Virus record (IMG/VR): IMGVR_UViG_3300025759_000261
Location: 1-37,025 of that record
Direction: 5' to 3' (one strand)
Length of the DNA: 37,025 nt
Source of the DNA: a virus
In this document: one piece after another, positions 7,094 through 13,841 of the stretch
Layout of the letters: the number at the start of each line of letters is the position of its first letter
Numbering within the stretch: the first letter of the stretch is position 1
Position numbers and translations under genes: made by a program
The notes under the pieces: model-generated
Databases searched by the model: none
Told to the model about the DNA's origin: nothing
The model's input: the letters and a program-made list of their open reading frames with translations, nothing else

Positions 7094-7235
7094 AACTGCT
7101 TATAAAAGTTTGATGGTTATTATATGTAAAATATACTGTCGCCTTTTGATTATGCGCAACTATTTGTGCTTGTAAAGGATCTGATATTCTAGCATAAATT
7201 TTACCTTCTTTGTATAAAATATATTCTTGTTCCAT
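7086..7235 (-). CDS. Small early protein (49 residues)
   Basis: The ORF starts at ATG 7235 (MEQEYILYKEGKIYARISD) and overlaps the next gene by 8 bases. The composition is that of a small beta-rich domain, with a strand pattern in YILYKEGKIYARI and KATVYFTY. Codon use resembles its neighbours. It is the first gene after the terminator and the promoter-like sequence at 7241-7305, which makes it the likely leader gene of the early operon. No family recognised. Confidence 0.6.
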   Translation of the reverse strand: MEQEYILYKEGKIYARISDPLQAQIVAHNQKATVYFTYNNHQTFISSYE

Positions 7236-7240
7236 GTATG

Positions 7241-7305
7241 TGTTTTTCTTTTAAAATTACAAATTAAATTGACATTTTAAAAAAAATTAACATAATATTA
7301 ACAAA
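7241..7305 (-). promoter_or_regulatory. Promoter-like region for the early operon
   Basis: This short AT-rich gap lies between the NinG terminator and the first early gene. The minus strand carries TGTTAA at 7303 and again at 7292, 11 bases apart, the same spacing as at the other putative promoters, then AATTTGTAATTTT ending near 7245. A Bacteroidota-type TTG/TTTG promoter is plausible. The downstream box is a weaker match than at 2419-2480, which may mark recognition by host rather than phage sigma factor. Confidence 0.45.
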
Positions 7306-7325
7306 AAAGGGGCTAGAACAGCCCC
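7303..7325 (-). terminator. Rho-independent terminator after NinG
   Basis: A perfect six-pair stem (GGGGCT / AGCCCC, loop of five) at 7309-7325 is followed on the minus strand by six T (7308-7303). It closes the late transcript just after the NinG gene. A run of T also follows on the plus strand, so it could work in both directions. Confidence 0.85.
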
Positions 7326-7359
7326 CTCTTTTTCACACATAAAACAAAAAAAACAAGAA

Positions 7360-7746
7360 TTATAACAAATCGACTAATTGCTTATAGTAGTCAATTTTCT
7401 CTTTAATTTCATGATCGGAGAATTTACGGATTTCCTGTGACTTCATGTACAGTTTATCCGCTGTACCTTCTCCTATATTTTGATCTAACCAAATACCGAA
7501 CTTATATTGTTCTCCATATTTGTAAACATTGCAAGCAACACACTGCACTTGAACATTTGTAGGATCCCATCTAGTTGCATAATTTTTTCTACTGATAAAA
7601 TGGCCAGCTTGTAATTTTTTATAATTATCTTCTTTTCCACATGTAACGCATTTTGCTATTCCTTTTTTTGAATTTCTTAAACGTATGTATTGACTGAAAA
7701 TTGTATCTAATTTTTTGATCAAAGACTTACGGCTAATTTTTCTCAT
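7360..7746 (-). CDS. ninG: NinG/Rap-like recombination endonuclease
   Basis: A 128-residue protein with the arrangement of the lambda NinG (Rap) family, structure-specific endonucleases that cut recombination intermediates. CVTC (Cys33, Cys36) and CVAC (Cys69, Cys72) form a zinc site, and AGHFISR (His49) with the asparagine of NVQVQC form the HNH-like centre. The C-terminal helix KFSDHEIKEKIDYYKQLV is also typical. Lambda NinG is about 200 residues; this is a short form. It is the last gene of the late transcript, just before the terminator at 7303-7325, and may resolve branched DNA before packaging. Confidence 0.8.
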   Translation of the reverse strand: MRKISRKSLIKKLDTIFSQYIRLRNSKKGIAKCVTCGKEDNYKKLQAGHFISRKNYATRWDPTNVQVQCVACNVYKYGEQYKFGIWLDQNIGEGTADKLYMKSQEIRKFSDHEIKEKIDYYKQLVDLL

Positions 7747-7899
7747 TGCGTTTCTTAAAATTATAAAAAAATATTTTGCGAGATTAGAAAACTTATAGAC
7801 AATTATTAATAAATTATCCCGTGTGCGTTAATATATATATAAGATATATAAATATATTTAAAAATATAAGTATTAATATATATATAAATAATTCTATAT
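7747..7899. other. AT-rich intergenic segment with direct repeats
   Basis: This segment of about 150 bases has no convincing gene. It is almost pure A/T from 7829 to 7890 and contains the 15-base direct repeat TTAATATATATATAA at 7828-7842 and 7873-7887. The short GC-richer CCCGTGTGCG lies at its right side (7818-7827). It could be a DNA-unwinding or replication start region, or a weak bidirectional stop. A plus-strand ORF here looks accidental. Confidence 0.4.
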
Positions 7900-8028
7900 T
7901 TATCTTCCCTGTCCTCTGTAGGATTTTTTGTAACCTTTTGAACTTTTTAATCGTGATTGGTTTTTATTATGAGGATGACTTTTTCTTTTTGGTTTTCTAT
8001 AAACCGCTACTTGTACTTTTCTAGCCAT
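7900..8028 (-). CDS. Small highly basic protein (42 residues)
   Basis: The ORF starts at ATG 8028 with MARKVQVAVYRKPKRKSHPH and continues as a Lys/Arg/Ser/Asn-rich chain ending in SYRGQGR. About a third of residues are basic and there is no hydrophobic core, so it is probably disordered and binds nucleic acid. It overlaps the upstream gene stop by 8 bases (ATGGCTAG). Similar tiny basic proteins are frequent late genes of phages, possibly acting in DNA condensation or packaging, which is inference. Confidence 0.7.
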   Translation of the reverse strand: MARKVQVAVYRKPKRKSHPHNKNQSRLKSSKGYKKSYRGQGR

Positions 8029-8383
8029 TATCTATTTTTTTTAGTTTGTTAATAGCCCAGTTAATTCCTGCGCTTCCACCCCAAGCATCCCACATAATAC
8101 CACCACATCCTTCAGAATAGGGTACATCTTTATGTTGTTGATGTCTTTTAAAGCTAGCCATTCTCGCAATAGTTGATCTACTTATATTTTCTCCATTAGC
8201 TAATTGATTTGCTCTTTTCCAACCAACTGGCGTTCCACAACTACTTCCATTTTCCTTTTTCCATTTTAAAGCTCTTTTAGCATTGTTTCTTGCACCTTTA
8301 GGATAATCGTTATAATTTTCAAGATCAGTCTCTATTATGTCCTCTAACTCTAATAATAATAATAACTCTTCTAATTTATCCAT
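8021..8383 (-). CDS. Conserved phage protein with C-terminal Trp/Gly-rich domain
   Basis: A 120-residue protein. The acidic N-terminus (1-25) is Leu/Glu-rich. Residues 28-115 hold a strongly patterned domain: YPKGARNNAKRALKWKKENG, then GTPVGWKRANQLANGE, then VPYSEGCGGIMWDAWGG. I recognise this as a domain that recurs in many phages, alone or fused to head proteins, but I cannot name a function. The basic helix followed by GWKRANQLANGENIS may bind nucleic acid. It follows the lipoprotein gene with a TAATG overlap and precedes the basic 42-residue gene. Confidence 0.7.
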   Translation of the reverse strand: MDKLEELLLLLELEDIIETDLENYNDYPKGARNNAKRALKWKKENGSSCGTPVGWKRANQLANGENISRSTIARMASFKRHQQHKDVPYSEGCGGIMWDAWGGSAGINWAINKLKKIDNG

Positions 8384-8703
8384 TACTTATTTTTATTAGG
8401 TTTTGTTATAGGTACTATTGGTCTAGGTGTTGTTGGTCTATTACTTTGGTTATTACTTGGCGGTCTAATGATCACAGGTGGATTATACAAGCTGTTGTAA
8501 TAAGGTCTATAATCATTTCTATAATAATAGTTATAATAAATCTTAGGTCTTAAAGAATTAACATCTATTAAAATAGTATCACCATTTTGATTTATTCCAT
8601 AAACTTTTACAAATGTATCAGTTTTAGTTGGTGAGTAATAACTACCACAACTAACAAAGGCCACACTGGCCACCACATATAGGGCAATTTTCCATAATTT
8701 CAT
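8383..8703 (-). CDS. Proline-rich phage lipoprotein, spanin-like candidate
   Basis: A 106-residue protein with an N-terminal signal (MKLWKIALYVVASVAF) and lipobox VSC-G, giving a lipidated Cys19 followed by Gly-Ser, which favours the outer membrane. The mature part has Tyr/Asn-rich (64-80) and Pro/Asn-rich (81-106) stretches and no enzyme motif. It lies next to two holin-like genes and an endolysin. Short proline-rich lipoproteins in lysis cassettes are often outer-membrane spanins, and the 92-residue membrane/coiled-coil protein at 10214-10492 could be the inner partner. A superinfection-exclusion lipoprotein is the alternative. Confidence 0.7.
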   Translation of the reverse strand: MKLWKIALYVVASVAFVSCGSYYSPTKTDTFVKVYGINQNGDTILIDVNSLRPKIYYNYYYRNDYRPYYNSLYNPPVIIRPPSNNQSNRPTTPRPIVPITKPNKNK

Positions 8704-9114
8704 TTATTTATTTGTTTTACTAGCCGTAACTTTACTTTCCCCTTTAGTAACTGTTACATCAGTATCTGTAACATCTACTTGCATAGGATCGTCTTCTTTA
8801 TCGTTTAACGACTTAATTAGACTTTTTATGATTTCTAATTCTGGTTTTTCTTCTTTTTCTTTAGCACCAACGATATGTTGTAAAATTCCTATTAAAGCCA
8901 TTGCGGCAGTAGATACCAAACCTATAACCGCTGTTAGTGCACCTCCTTCTAAAAACTGAGAACTAATTACGCCAATTACAACTAAAACAGTAATATAATT
9001 TATAGCGTGTTTACCTAGATGTTTAGATGCAATTTCTTTCGCTGTACTTTTTGCGTTAATTTTATCTATTTCTATTTTAGCTAAAATCTCTTCTTTTATT
9101 GTTTCTTTACTCAT
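8704..9114 (-). CDS. Holin-like membrane protein (two membrane segments)
   Basis: A 136-residue protein with a charged amphipathic N-terminus (1-35), two hydrophobic helices (about 38-55, NYITVLVVIGVISS, and 60-82, LTAVIGLVSTAAMALIGILQ), and a long acidic, then threonine/lysine-rich C-terminal tail. This layout fits class II holins, which make membrane lesions for endolysin release. It lies two bases from the three-segment holin gene and next to the lipoprotein, in a compact lysis block. Which of the two is the main holin is not clear. Confidence 0.65.
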   Translation of the reverse strand: MSKETIKEEILAKIEIDKINAKSTAKEIASKHLGKHAINYITVLVVIGVISSQFLEGGALTAVIGLVSTAAMALIGILQHIVGAKEKEEKPELEIIKSLIKSLNDKEDDPMQVDVTDTDVTVTKGESKVTASKTNK

Positions 9115-9116
9115 AA

Positions 9117-9539
9117 CTATTTATTTTTTATTTTCGTGAATTTTTCTACTCCTCGTGATCCAAAATAAGCTGCAATTATAATACTTAAAACACCAGATAT
9201 ATCTGCTAGTGAATATTCTAAAAACCAACCAACAACATAAGCTAAACTAAAAAAGATTAATGTTAAAGGTCTAACGTTTTTGCTTAACCAACTATCGCTA
9301 GTCATATCGCTTTGCCACCTTTTAGAAACCTCTTGTAACTCTGTAGAGTCCATTTTTAATAACTCTAAGGCTACTTCTTTATCTTCTTGACTGATATTAT
9401 TATTTTGAACAATAAGTCCTTTAAATGCGCTTAAAACACTATTATCAGGTATTACATTAGCAAATTGTTTTAATAAACCTTTTTCACCAATTAAAAACTT
9501 TCCGACATTTGTATCTTTAAACTTTTTCTTTTTATCCAT
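9117..9539 (-). CDS. Holin of the 3TM type
   Basis: A 140-residue protein. The start at 9539 (MDKKKKFKDTNVGKFLIGEK) is preferred, as an upstream ATG would run deep into the endolysin gene; the overlap is then 8 bases. The N-terminal amphipathic helices are followed by SWLSKNVRPLTLIFFSLAY (about 87-105) and a last helix, GVLSIIIAAYFGSRGVEKF. The pattern 'WLSKNVRPLT ... AAYFGSRGVEK' is characteristic of the phage holin 3TM family. It probably triggers lysis together with the M15 peptidase encoded directly upstream. Confidence 0.75.
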   Translation of the reverse strand: MDKKKKFKDTNVGKFLIGEKGLLKQFANVIPDNSVLSAFKGLIVQNNNISQEDKEVALELLKMDSTELQEVSKRWQSDMTSDSWLSKNVRPLTLIFFSLAYVVGWFLEYSLADISGVLSIIIAAYFGSRGVEKFTKIKNK

Positions 9540-9903
9540 CCCATCTTGCTTTTTTCCCACGAATATCGTAATGAACAAAAGTTTCATATAAACCAAGTCC
9601 ACCTTGTAACATTTCACCATCACTTATAAAATCATCAATGTATTGACGGACTATATTAGTAGGTAATGCTTTAATTACAATATCTGCTGCCTTACCGAAT
9701 TGATGTTGACTATTAGTTACTCCACCTATTTTTAAATTATGTTCCGGACATCTATAACCGCTATTAATTTTTATAGGCTTACCTAAACTATCTCTTAGAA
9801 ATTGTAATTGATTTGCAACCTTTGTAATATTTGCATAAACATCATCAGGCATATCACAACCACACTTACAATTGAATTCTTCTTTTTTAAAATTTTTTGT
9901 CAT
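9532..9903 (-). CDS. Peptidase M15 endolysin
   Basis: A 123-residue protein of the M15 (D-Ala-D-Ala / L-Ala-D-Glu peptidase) family that cuts peptidoglycan cross-links. Zinc ligands can be placed: His67 and Asp74 in SQHQFGKAADI, and His111 in FVHYDIRG. INSGYRCPEHN (46-56) is the conserved substrate-side motif. The N-terminal FNCKCGCD adds three cysteines typical of the short phage form. No signal peptide is present, so export depends on the adjacent holin. The start overlaps the upstream gene as ATGA. Confidence 0.88.
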   Translation of the reverse strand: MTKNFKKEEFNCKCGCDMPDDVYANITKVANQLQFLRDSLGKPIKINSGYRCPEHNLKIGGVTNSQHQFGKAADIVIKALPTNIVRQYIDDFISDGEMLQGGLGLYETFVHYDIRGKKARWDG

Positions 9904-10217
9904 TTCAATTCATTTACTTTACGTTGAACTTCTTCTATTGCTAAATTTAATTTAAAAGATATATCTGCTTCCCATTTATGTACGGGTTTTTTATTACTAT
10001 ATAAGATAATAACAGGTACTTTTTTAATTACAGATTTAAACTCCATAGGTTGATCTTCATACCAACCAAAATCAACTTCACAATTTTGTAGATTAGATAG
10101 ATCTAAACTATTATGTTTATTCCATTTGCTATTAATTTGAAATACCTTTATTTTATTTTGATCAGATTCTAATTGTACAGGTATCAAAAAAAGCAATATG
10201 GATAATATTAGTTTCAT
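9900..10217 (-). CDS. Exported thioredoxin-fold-like protein
   Basis: A 105-residue protein with an N-terminal signal-like segment (MKLILSILLFLIPVQLES). The rest has the strand-helix order of a thioredoxin-like fold: KIKVFQI, a helix, then KKVPVIILYSNKKPVHKW with the cis-proline-like VPV, and a closing amphipathic helix. The CxxC redox motif is missing, so it is unlikely to be an oxidoreductase. It lies within the lysis block, overlapping both neighbours by 4 bases. The fold call is by pattern only. Confidence 0.5.
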   Translation of the reverse strand: MKLILSILLFLIPVQLESDQNKIKVFQINSKWNKHNSLDLSNLQNCEVDFGWYEDQPMEFKSVIKKVPVIILYSNKKPVHKWEADISFKLNLAIEEVQRKVNELK

Positions 10218-10492
10218 TTTCTTCTTAATTCATAGAGACGATTCTCTATAGTTTCTAATTTCTCAAAATTCTTTTCTATCAATTGTCTATTTGTTTGTAT
10301 CTCGCTTCTTATTGCATTGTCTTTTAGATCATATTCTTGCCTACTGATTACCGGCTCAGGTTTTTCCATAGCTGTTGCTATGTCAGATTTCAAAGCAAAA
10401 TACATACTTGCTAATGCAATTGCAAAACCCACGATTGTTGATATAGTTTTAAAGTCTAACGTTATCTCAGTCTGTTCACTTATTTTGTTCAT
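10214..10492 (-). CDS. Membrane-anchored coiled-coil protein, inner spanin-like candidate
   Basis: A 92-residue protein with one membrane helix (about 15-35, TISTIVGFAIALASMYFALK) followed by a mostly helical, charged segment ending in a Leu-spaced coiled coil (IEKNFEKLETIENRLYELRRK). The topology, short cytoplasmic N-terminus and periplasmic coiled coil, resembles inner-membrane spanins. The 106-residue lipoprotein at 8383-8703 could be its outer-membrane partner, although the two are separated by four genes. An accessory holin is another option. Confidence 0.6.
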   Translation of the reverse strand: MNKISEQTEITLDFKTISTIVGFAIALASMYFALKSDIATAMEKPEPVISRQEYDLKDNAIRSEIQTNRQLIEKNFEKLETIENRLYELRRK

Positions 10493-10761
10493 ATTTTATG
10501 AGTTAAATAATCAACGCCTAAAAAAGCGTGAACCCCATCATTTTCTAATTCTATAACTTTATCGGCAAAAGATTCTGGGTGGGATTCATCCTCATCATCA
10601 AAAACCCATAAAACATCTACGTGGAACTTATTGCTAAGTTCATCATTAATCTCGATATTACCTAATTCTACAAAACTGTGTTTGTCTTGATCAAGAACAT
10701 CTTCTAATGCTTCTAAATAAGCATCTTTACTACTAAACTCGTATTTACCTATCTTTATCAT
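10489..10761 (-). CDS. Hypothetical acidic protein (90 residues)
   Basis: The start at 10761 (MIKIGKYEFSSKDAYLEALE) is preferred to the ATG five codons upstream because it limits overlap with the preceding small gene. The protein is acidic, with an Asp/Glu-rich middle (VFDDEDESHPESFADKV) and alternating strands and helices. No membrane segment. Not recognised; it lies between the tail receptor and lysis genes. Confidence 0.65.
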   Translation of the reverse strand: MIKIGKYEFSSKDAYLEALEDVLDQDKHSFVELGNIEINDELSNKFHVDVLWVFDDEDESHPESFADKVIELENDGVHAFLGVDYLTHKI

Positions 10762-10885
10762 TTCTATAAATATCATAACATACAGCCATCGCCTGATCCT
10801 TTGGAAACTCGGTTAGCGCTTTATCTAAGCATCTAGTCATAAACTGACTCTGTTTTTCTCCTTTTTTTGGTTTTGGTAATGGCAT
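10745..10885 (-). CDS. Conserved small phage protein (46 residues)
   Basis: The ORF starts at ATG 10885 (MPLPKPKKGEKQSQFMTRCL) and ends inside the next gene start. The pattern of Pro/Lys-rich N-terminus, 'FMxRCLxxxLxEFPxDQAxAVCYxIYR', with two cysteines, is one I recall from small genes linked to head or portal loci of many phages, where a possible zinc role has been suggested; I am not certain. Spacing of 3 bases from the upstream receptor gene supports an operon. Confidence 0.7.
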   Translation of the reverse strand: MPLPKPKKGEKQSQFMTRCLDKALTEFPKDQAMAVCYDIYRNDKDR

Positions 10886-10888
10886 AAT

Positions 10889-12175
10889 TTAATTTGTTAA
10901 TGTTTTAAAAAATCTATTTATTCTATCTGAGTCCATATTCATCGCAAATACATCATAAACTCTCAAATCGTATATTTTACCATAATACGGTAAGGCACCT
11001 GTTTCATTCCCAAAGTTTAAACGGTTTAAAATTGACGGTGTAAAAGTTTGGAATGGATTAGTAAAAGAAACAAATTCACCATTTAAATATACTCTCGCGC
11101 TATCTTTAATCCCCCATACAACAGCTATTTTATTTCTTTCTAAAATATTAGTGTCATTAATTGCTACATTTACTTGCGTGACTCCTTTAACAGTTATATT
11201 AACGAACATTGTTCCAGGTGTAGCTCCTGATTGTTGTATTTTTACAAATTCTTGGTTAGTTCCATCACTTAAAGAAATGGTTCTGAATCCATTTATAGGA
11301 TCAGCAGTGTTTTCAAATTCTACGTATATAGCTCCTTCAGGCGAACGTATTGCTGTACTTGTAAGACCATTAGTAGCTGATTCACCTACTCTAGTTGTTG
11401 TAGTACCACCTGATGGAATATAAGACGTACATTCTTCACTTACTTCAGCTTGTGCTCCCCATGCAAATACGTGATCACCTATTCGACCAGTAATATCATC
11501 TAAGGCCTCAGTAGAACAAAGAATTCTACCGTTCCATGCACCAGAAGAAGTCGCTACAAATTCCATTTTACAACGATACCAACCGTTTTCATAAGGTTCT
11601 ATAGATAAAGTTGGTGTTACACCAGAACTTAAACTCGTAGATCCTACTTTACCGTTGACTAAGTCAAATGTTCCTATAGCTTCGTCAGTTGTAGGTCCAA
11701 ATGCATCTACACATGCTAATGCAAAATAACCTGTATTTCCAGCTTTAGCAAAACAAGAAATTTGTGCTTTTTCATTAATTACTAACGTTACGTTATCACT
11801 TGCATATCTAGTACCTGAAGCGTTAACGGTTAATTTCATACCAGTATTACTACCGTCAGGAGCAGCTGTCACAAATTGATCTACTGTTACGCTTGTTGTC
11901 GACCAATTAGATTGTGTAAAATCTGCAGAATTAGGAAAAAGATTTGTTGCCTGTGGTTCAAGCAAAAGATACGGACAATTATTATTGTAATCATAGTTAA
12001 GCCTAGGCACGTTAGAGGACAGGTTTTCTATCAAACCGTCTTTTCTTCTTCTAGTACCTACTGATGTTCTAGAGAAAGTTAAACGATCTAATTCAGCACC
12101 AATTACAGGTGGAATAAAACCATTTTTATATCCCCCTGGCACATATCCGTAAATTGGGTTGGTATTATTATACAT
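10889..12175 (-). CDS. Tail fibre / receptor-binding protein with jelly-roll and LamG-like domains
   Basis: A 428-residue protein with a short N-terminal adaptor (1-40). A beta-rich domain begins near FSRTSVGTRRRKDG and LLLEPQATNLFPNSADF (about 75-95), wording typical of carbohydrate-binding-like modules of phage tail proteins, and continues to about 255. A second beta sandwich (about 270-420) resembles concanavalin A/laminin G domains: YVEFENT, VYLNGEFVSF, and YGKIYDLRVYD near the end. It probably recognises surface glycans. It lies at the distal end of the structural genes with another beta-rich tail protein upstream. No catalytic depolymerase motif seen. Confidence 0.75.
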   Translation of the reverse strand: MYNNTNPIYGYVPGGYKNGFIPPVIGAELDRLTFSRTSVGTRRRKDGLIENLSSNVPRLNYDYNNNCPYLLLEPQATNLFPNSADFTQSNWSTTSVTVDQFVTAAPDGSNTGMKLTVNASGTRYASDNVTLVINEKAQISCFAKAGNTGYFALACVDAFGPTTDEAIGTFDLVNGKVGSTSLSSGVTPTLSIEPYENGWYRCKMEFVATSSGAWNGRILCSTEALDDITGRIGDHVFAWGAQAEVSEECTSYIPSGGTTTTRVGESATNGLTSTAIRSPEGAIYVEFENTADPINGFRTISLSDGTNQEFVKIQQSGATPGTMFVNITVKGVTQVNVAINDTNILERNKIAVVWGIKDSARVYLNGEFVSFTNPFQTFTPSILNRLNFGNETGALPYYGKIYDLRVYDVFAMNMDSDRINRFFKTLTN

Positions 12176-12407
12176 AATAAAAAATTAAAAATTTTAATGC
12201 TGGTGCAAGTGACCATAAAAAGTCCTCATGATCAAGTGTTCCAAATTTTAATAAGTGATCATAGATTATTTCTTTAGCTGCAAAGATTAAAACGCTAAAA
12301 GCAAACCCATAAAATCCAAATAAAATAATTAATGGAAATGATATTACAGAACCAGCTAAGTAATGTAACAATTTATCTTTTTGTATTTTGTTTATTATTT
12401 CTATCAC
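12168..12407 (-). CDS. Small membrane protein (79 residues)
   Basis: A conserved-looking membrane protein: DKLLHYLAGSVISFPLIILF forms the first helix with a buried His, followed by a second hydrophobic segment (GFYGFAFSVLIFAAKEIIYD) and a C-terminal hydrophobic stretch. The invariant-looking DKLLHYLAG and GTLDHEDFLWSLAP motifs recur in phage and bacterial small membrane proteins of unknown role. It overlaps both flanking tail-fibre genes by 4-8 bases. It could help receptor-binding protein assembly or lysis; not determined. Confidence 0.65.
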   Translation of the reverse strand: MIEIINKIQKDKLLHYLAGSVISFPLIILFGFYGFAFSVLIFAAKEIIYDHLLKFGTLDHEDFLWSLAPALKFLIFYYV

Positions 12408-13216
12408 GATACTACAGGGATTATAAATATATTATCTAAGGCCACTGACTTAGTAGCGTATCCTGGCCCTATTTCAAATTGCGCATTTGTAGTACTCCCA
12501 ACAGTTAGATCAAACATTTTCCAACCAGTTCCAGTGATTAAAGGTGACCAAGTTCCGCTTTGTATTCTAACATAAATTCCATTCGTATCATTATCAGTTA
12601 AATTAAACTGAACTCTCACAACATCCCCACTAGTAAAAGATGCATTTTGTCTAAGATTAGAATATTGAGCTCCTGGAGGTGTGTATCTTCCTTCACCATC
12701 AATAGTAGACCAACCAGGTCCATATATCCAATGTTGACCGACTTCTACTACAGATACGTTATCTATAGATCCTGTAAAATTACTACTTGAGCCAAATATA
12801 ATATTATTGTTACCTCCATTTCTATCTACAAAAACTGTATATAAACCAAGAGCATTTGCTGTTACATTTACAGTGCCTACTGATTGATTACCCCCACTAT
12901 ATACATTTAAAGTTCCACTAGTGTAATTAGTAATAGTAAATGTTACTTTTACTGTTCCTGATTGTGTACCTATATTTTGATATAGAGAAACCCCTGTTGC
13001 ACTTGAAAAATTGGCTTTACCACCAGAAATAGTTGTTCCTGTTCCTTTAGTCCAATCACTATCTGAAGCAAAATCTCCGTTAGTAATTAACTCACTTCCT
13101 TCTTCGCTGAAATCTCCATTTAAAATACCTGTTCCAGTGGTAAGGTAATATGAGCTTCCAGTCCCGTAATATGCTGGTCTACCGAACCATGTTGTTTTAT
13201 ATATATTTCCGAACAT
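12404..13216 (-). CDS. Tail fibre / structural protein with beta-sandwich modules
   Basis: A 270-residue, Gly/Thr/Ser/Asn-rich, beta-dominated protein. The N-terminus (MFGNIYKTTWFGRPAYYGTG) looks like a virion attachment segment. Two modules follow: residues about 42-155 (ELITNGDFASDSDWTKGTG to FTGSIDNVSVVEVG) and about 160-268 (ending VALDNIFIIPV). The opening 'NGDFxxxxxWTxG' and closing 'xIDNVSVxE' mark carbohydrate-binding-like jelly rolls common in phage tail proteins. It sits between the portal cluster and the larger receptor-binding gene and likely contributes to host attachment. Confidence 0.7.
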   Translation of the reverse strand: MFGNIYKTTWFGRPAYYGTGSSYYLTTGTGILNGDFSEEGSELITNGDFASDSDWTKGTGTTISGGKANFSSATGVSLYQNIGTQSGTVKVTFTITNYTSGTLNVYSGGNQSVGTVNVTANALGLYTVFVDRNGGNNNIIFGSSSNFTGSIDNVSVVEVGQHWIYGPGWSTIDGEGRYTPPGAQYSNLRQNASFTSGDVVRVQFNLTDNDTNGIYVRIQSGTWSPLITGTGWKMFDLTVGSTTNAQFEIGPGYATKSVALDNIFIIPVVS

Positions 13217-13332
13217 TATTTATTTTTTTGTATGTTATTTTTACTCCCCAGCTTGTTGTTGTAAACCACTCCATATTTCTTTAAGAATTGCTCTAAACGA
13301 ACAATATTTTTTTTCTTTATTCTATAACTCAT
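13216..13332 (-). CDS. Small basic protein coupled to adaptor and fibre genes (38 residues)
   Basis: The ORF begins at ATG 13332, overlapping the upstream adaptor stop as ATGA, and ends with TAATG shared with the start of the next gene. Such coupling at both ends argues that it is translated. The sequence (MSYRIKKKNIVRLEQFLKKY, then a Gly/Asn/Lys tail) is basic and helical at first. No family recognised. Confidence 0.6.
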   Translation of the reverse strand: MSYRIKKKNIVRLEQFLKKYGVVYNNKLGSKNNIQKNK

Positions 13333-13841
13333 AAAACCCAACCTCCAAAATCAGACGTAGTGTCAGGGTAAAAATCATCTTCTTTATTCTGATTGTATTC
13401 AGGATAAGTACTTTGATTGTAACACATAAAGTCTATAAAATTGTTAGTATAAAATTGTGCAATATCTCTATATTTTTCTTGTAAATAATCTACTTCATTT
13501 TTTTCAACTGTTACAGCTGACTCAGAAGTATGTTTATACACTCCTCCGTTGGCTATAGTATAAGCCGCGAAAGGCATGTAAGTTGTTAAAGACCAATATA
13601 TCGTCATTGGCTTCAAGTATGTTTCTAAAAGTGTTTTGTATTTATCATTTGCAGGTAGATTTATATCTCCTGAAACAATTAGATCTTGAATCTTTTCATA
13701 TAAGACTGTTCCTGTATAATTTTGTATTTGTGTGTCCATAGCGATTTCAACCATGTAAATAAATTTATCAGGATCTACATTCCCAGATAAAACTGAGTAT
13801 CGCTTAATGTCTTTAGTTGTTATAAATAATGCTGTTGCCAT
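13329..13841 (-). CDS. Head-tail connector/adaptor-like protein (DUF6712-like)
   Basis: A 170-residue protein. ALFITTKDIKRYSVLSGNVD at the start and the mainly helical body (FIYMVEIAMDTQIQNYTGT, then KYKTLLETYLKPMTIYWSLTTY) match a class of Bacteroidota phage head-completion proteins (DUF6712). Adaptor proteins of this sort form a ring below the portal. It is encoded directly after the portal (one-base overlap), as expected. Family name from memory, position supportive. Confidence 0.65.
   Translation of the reverse strand: MATALFITTKDIKRYSVLSGNVDPDKFIYMVEIAMDTQIQNYTGTVLYEKIQDLIVSGDINLPANDKYKTLLETYLKPMTIYWSLTTYMPFAAYTIANGGVYKHTSESAVTVEKNEVDYLQEKYRDIAQFYTNNFIDFMCYNQSTYPEYNQNKEDDFYPDTTSDFGGWVL

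Noticed and set aside
7829-7890. CRISPR-like or simple-repeat array in the AT-rich gap
   Set aside because: There are only two copies of a 15-base A/T sequence and no regular spacers.
9540-9623. Longer form of the 3TM holin starting at 9623
   Set aside because: That start would lie 90 bases inside the endolysin gene and adds a Cys/hydrophobic tail not expected in the family; the ATG at 9539 gives a normal 8-base overlap.
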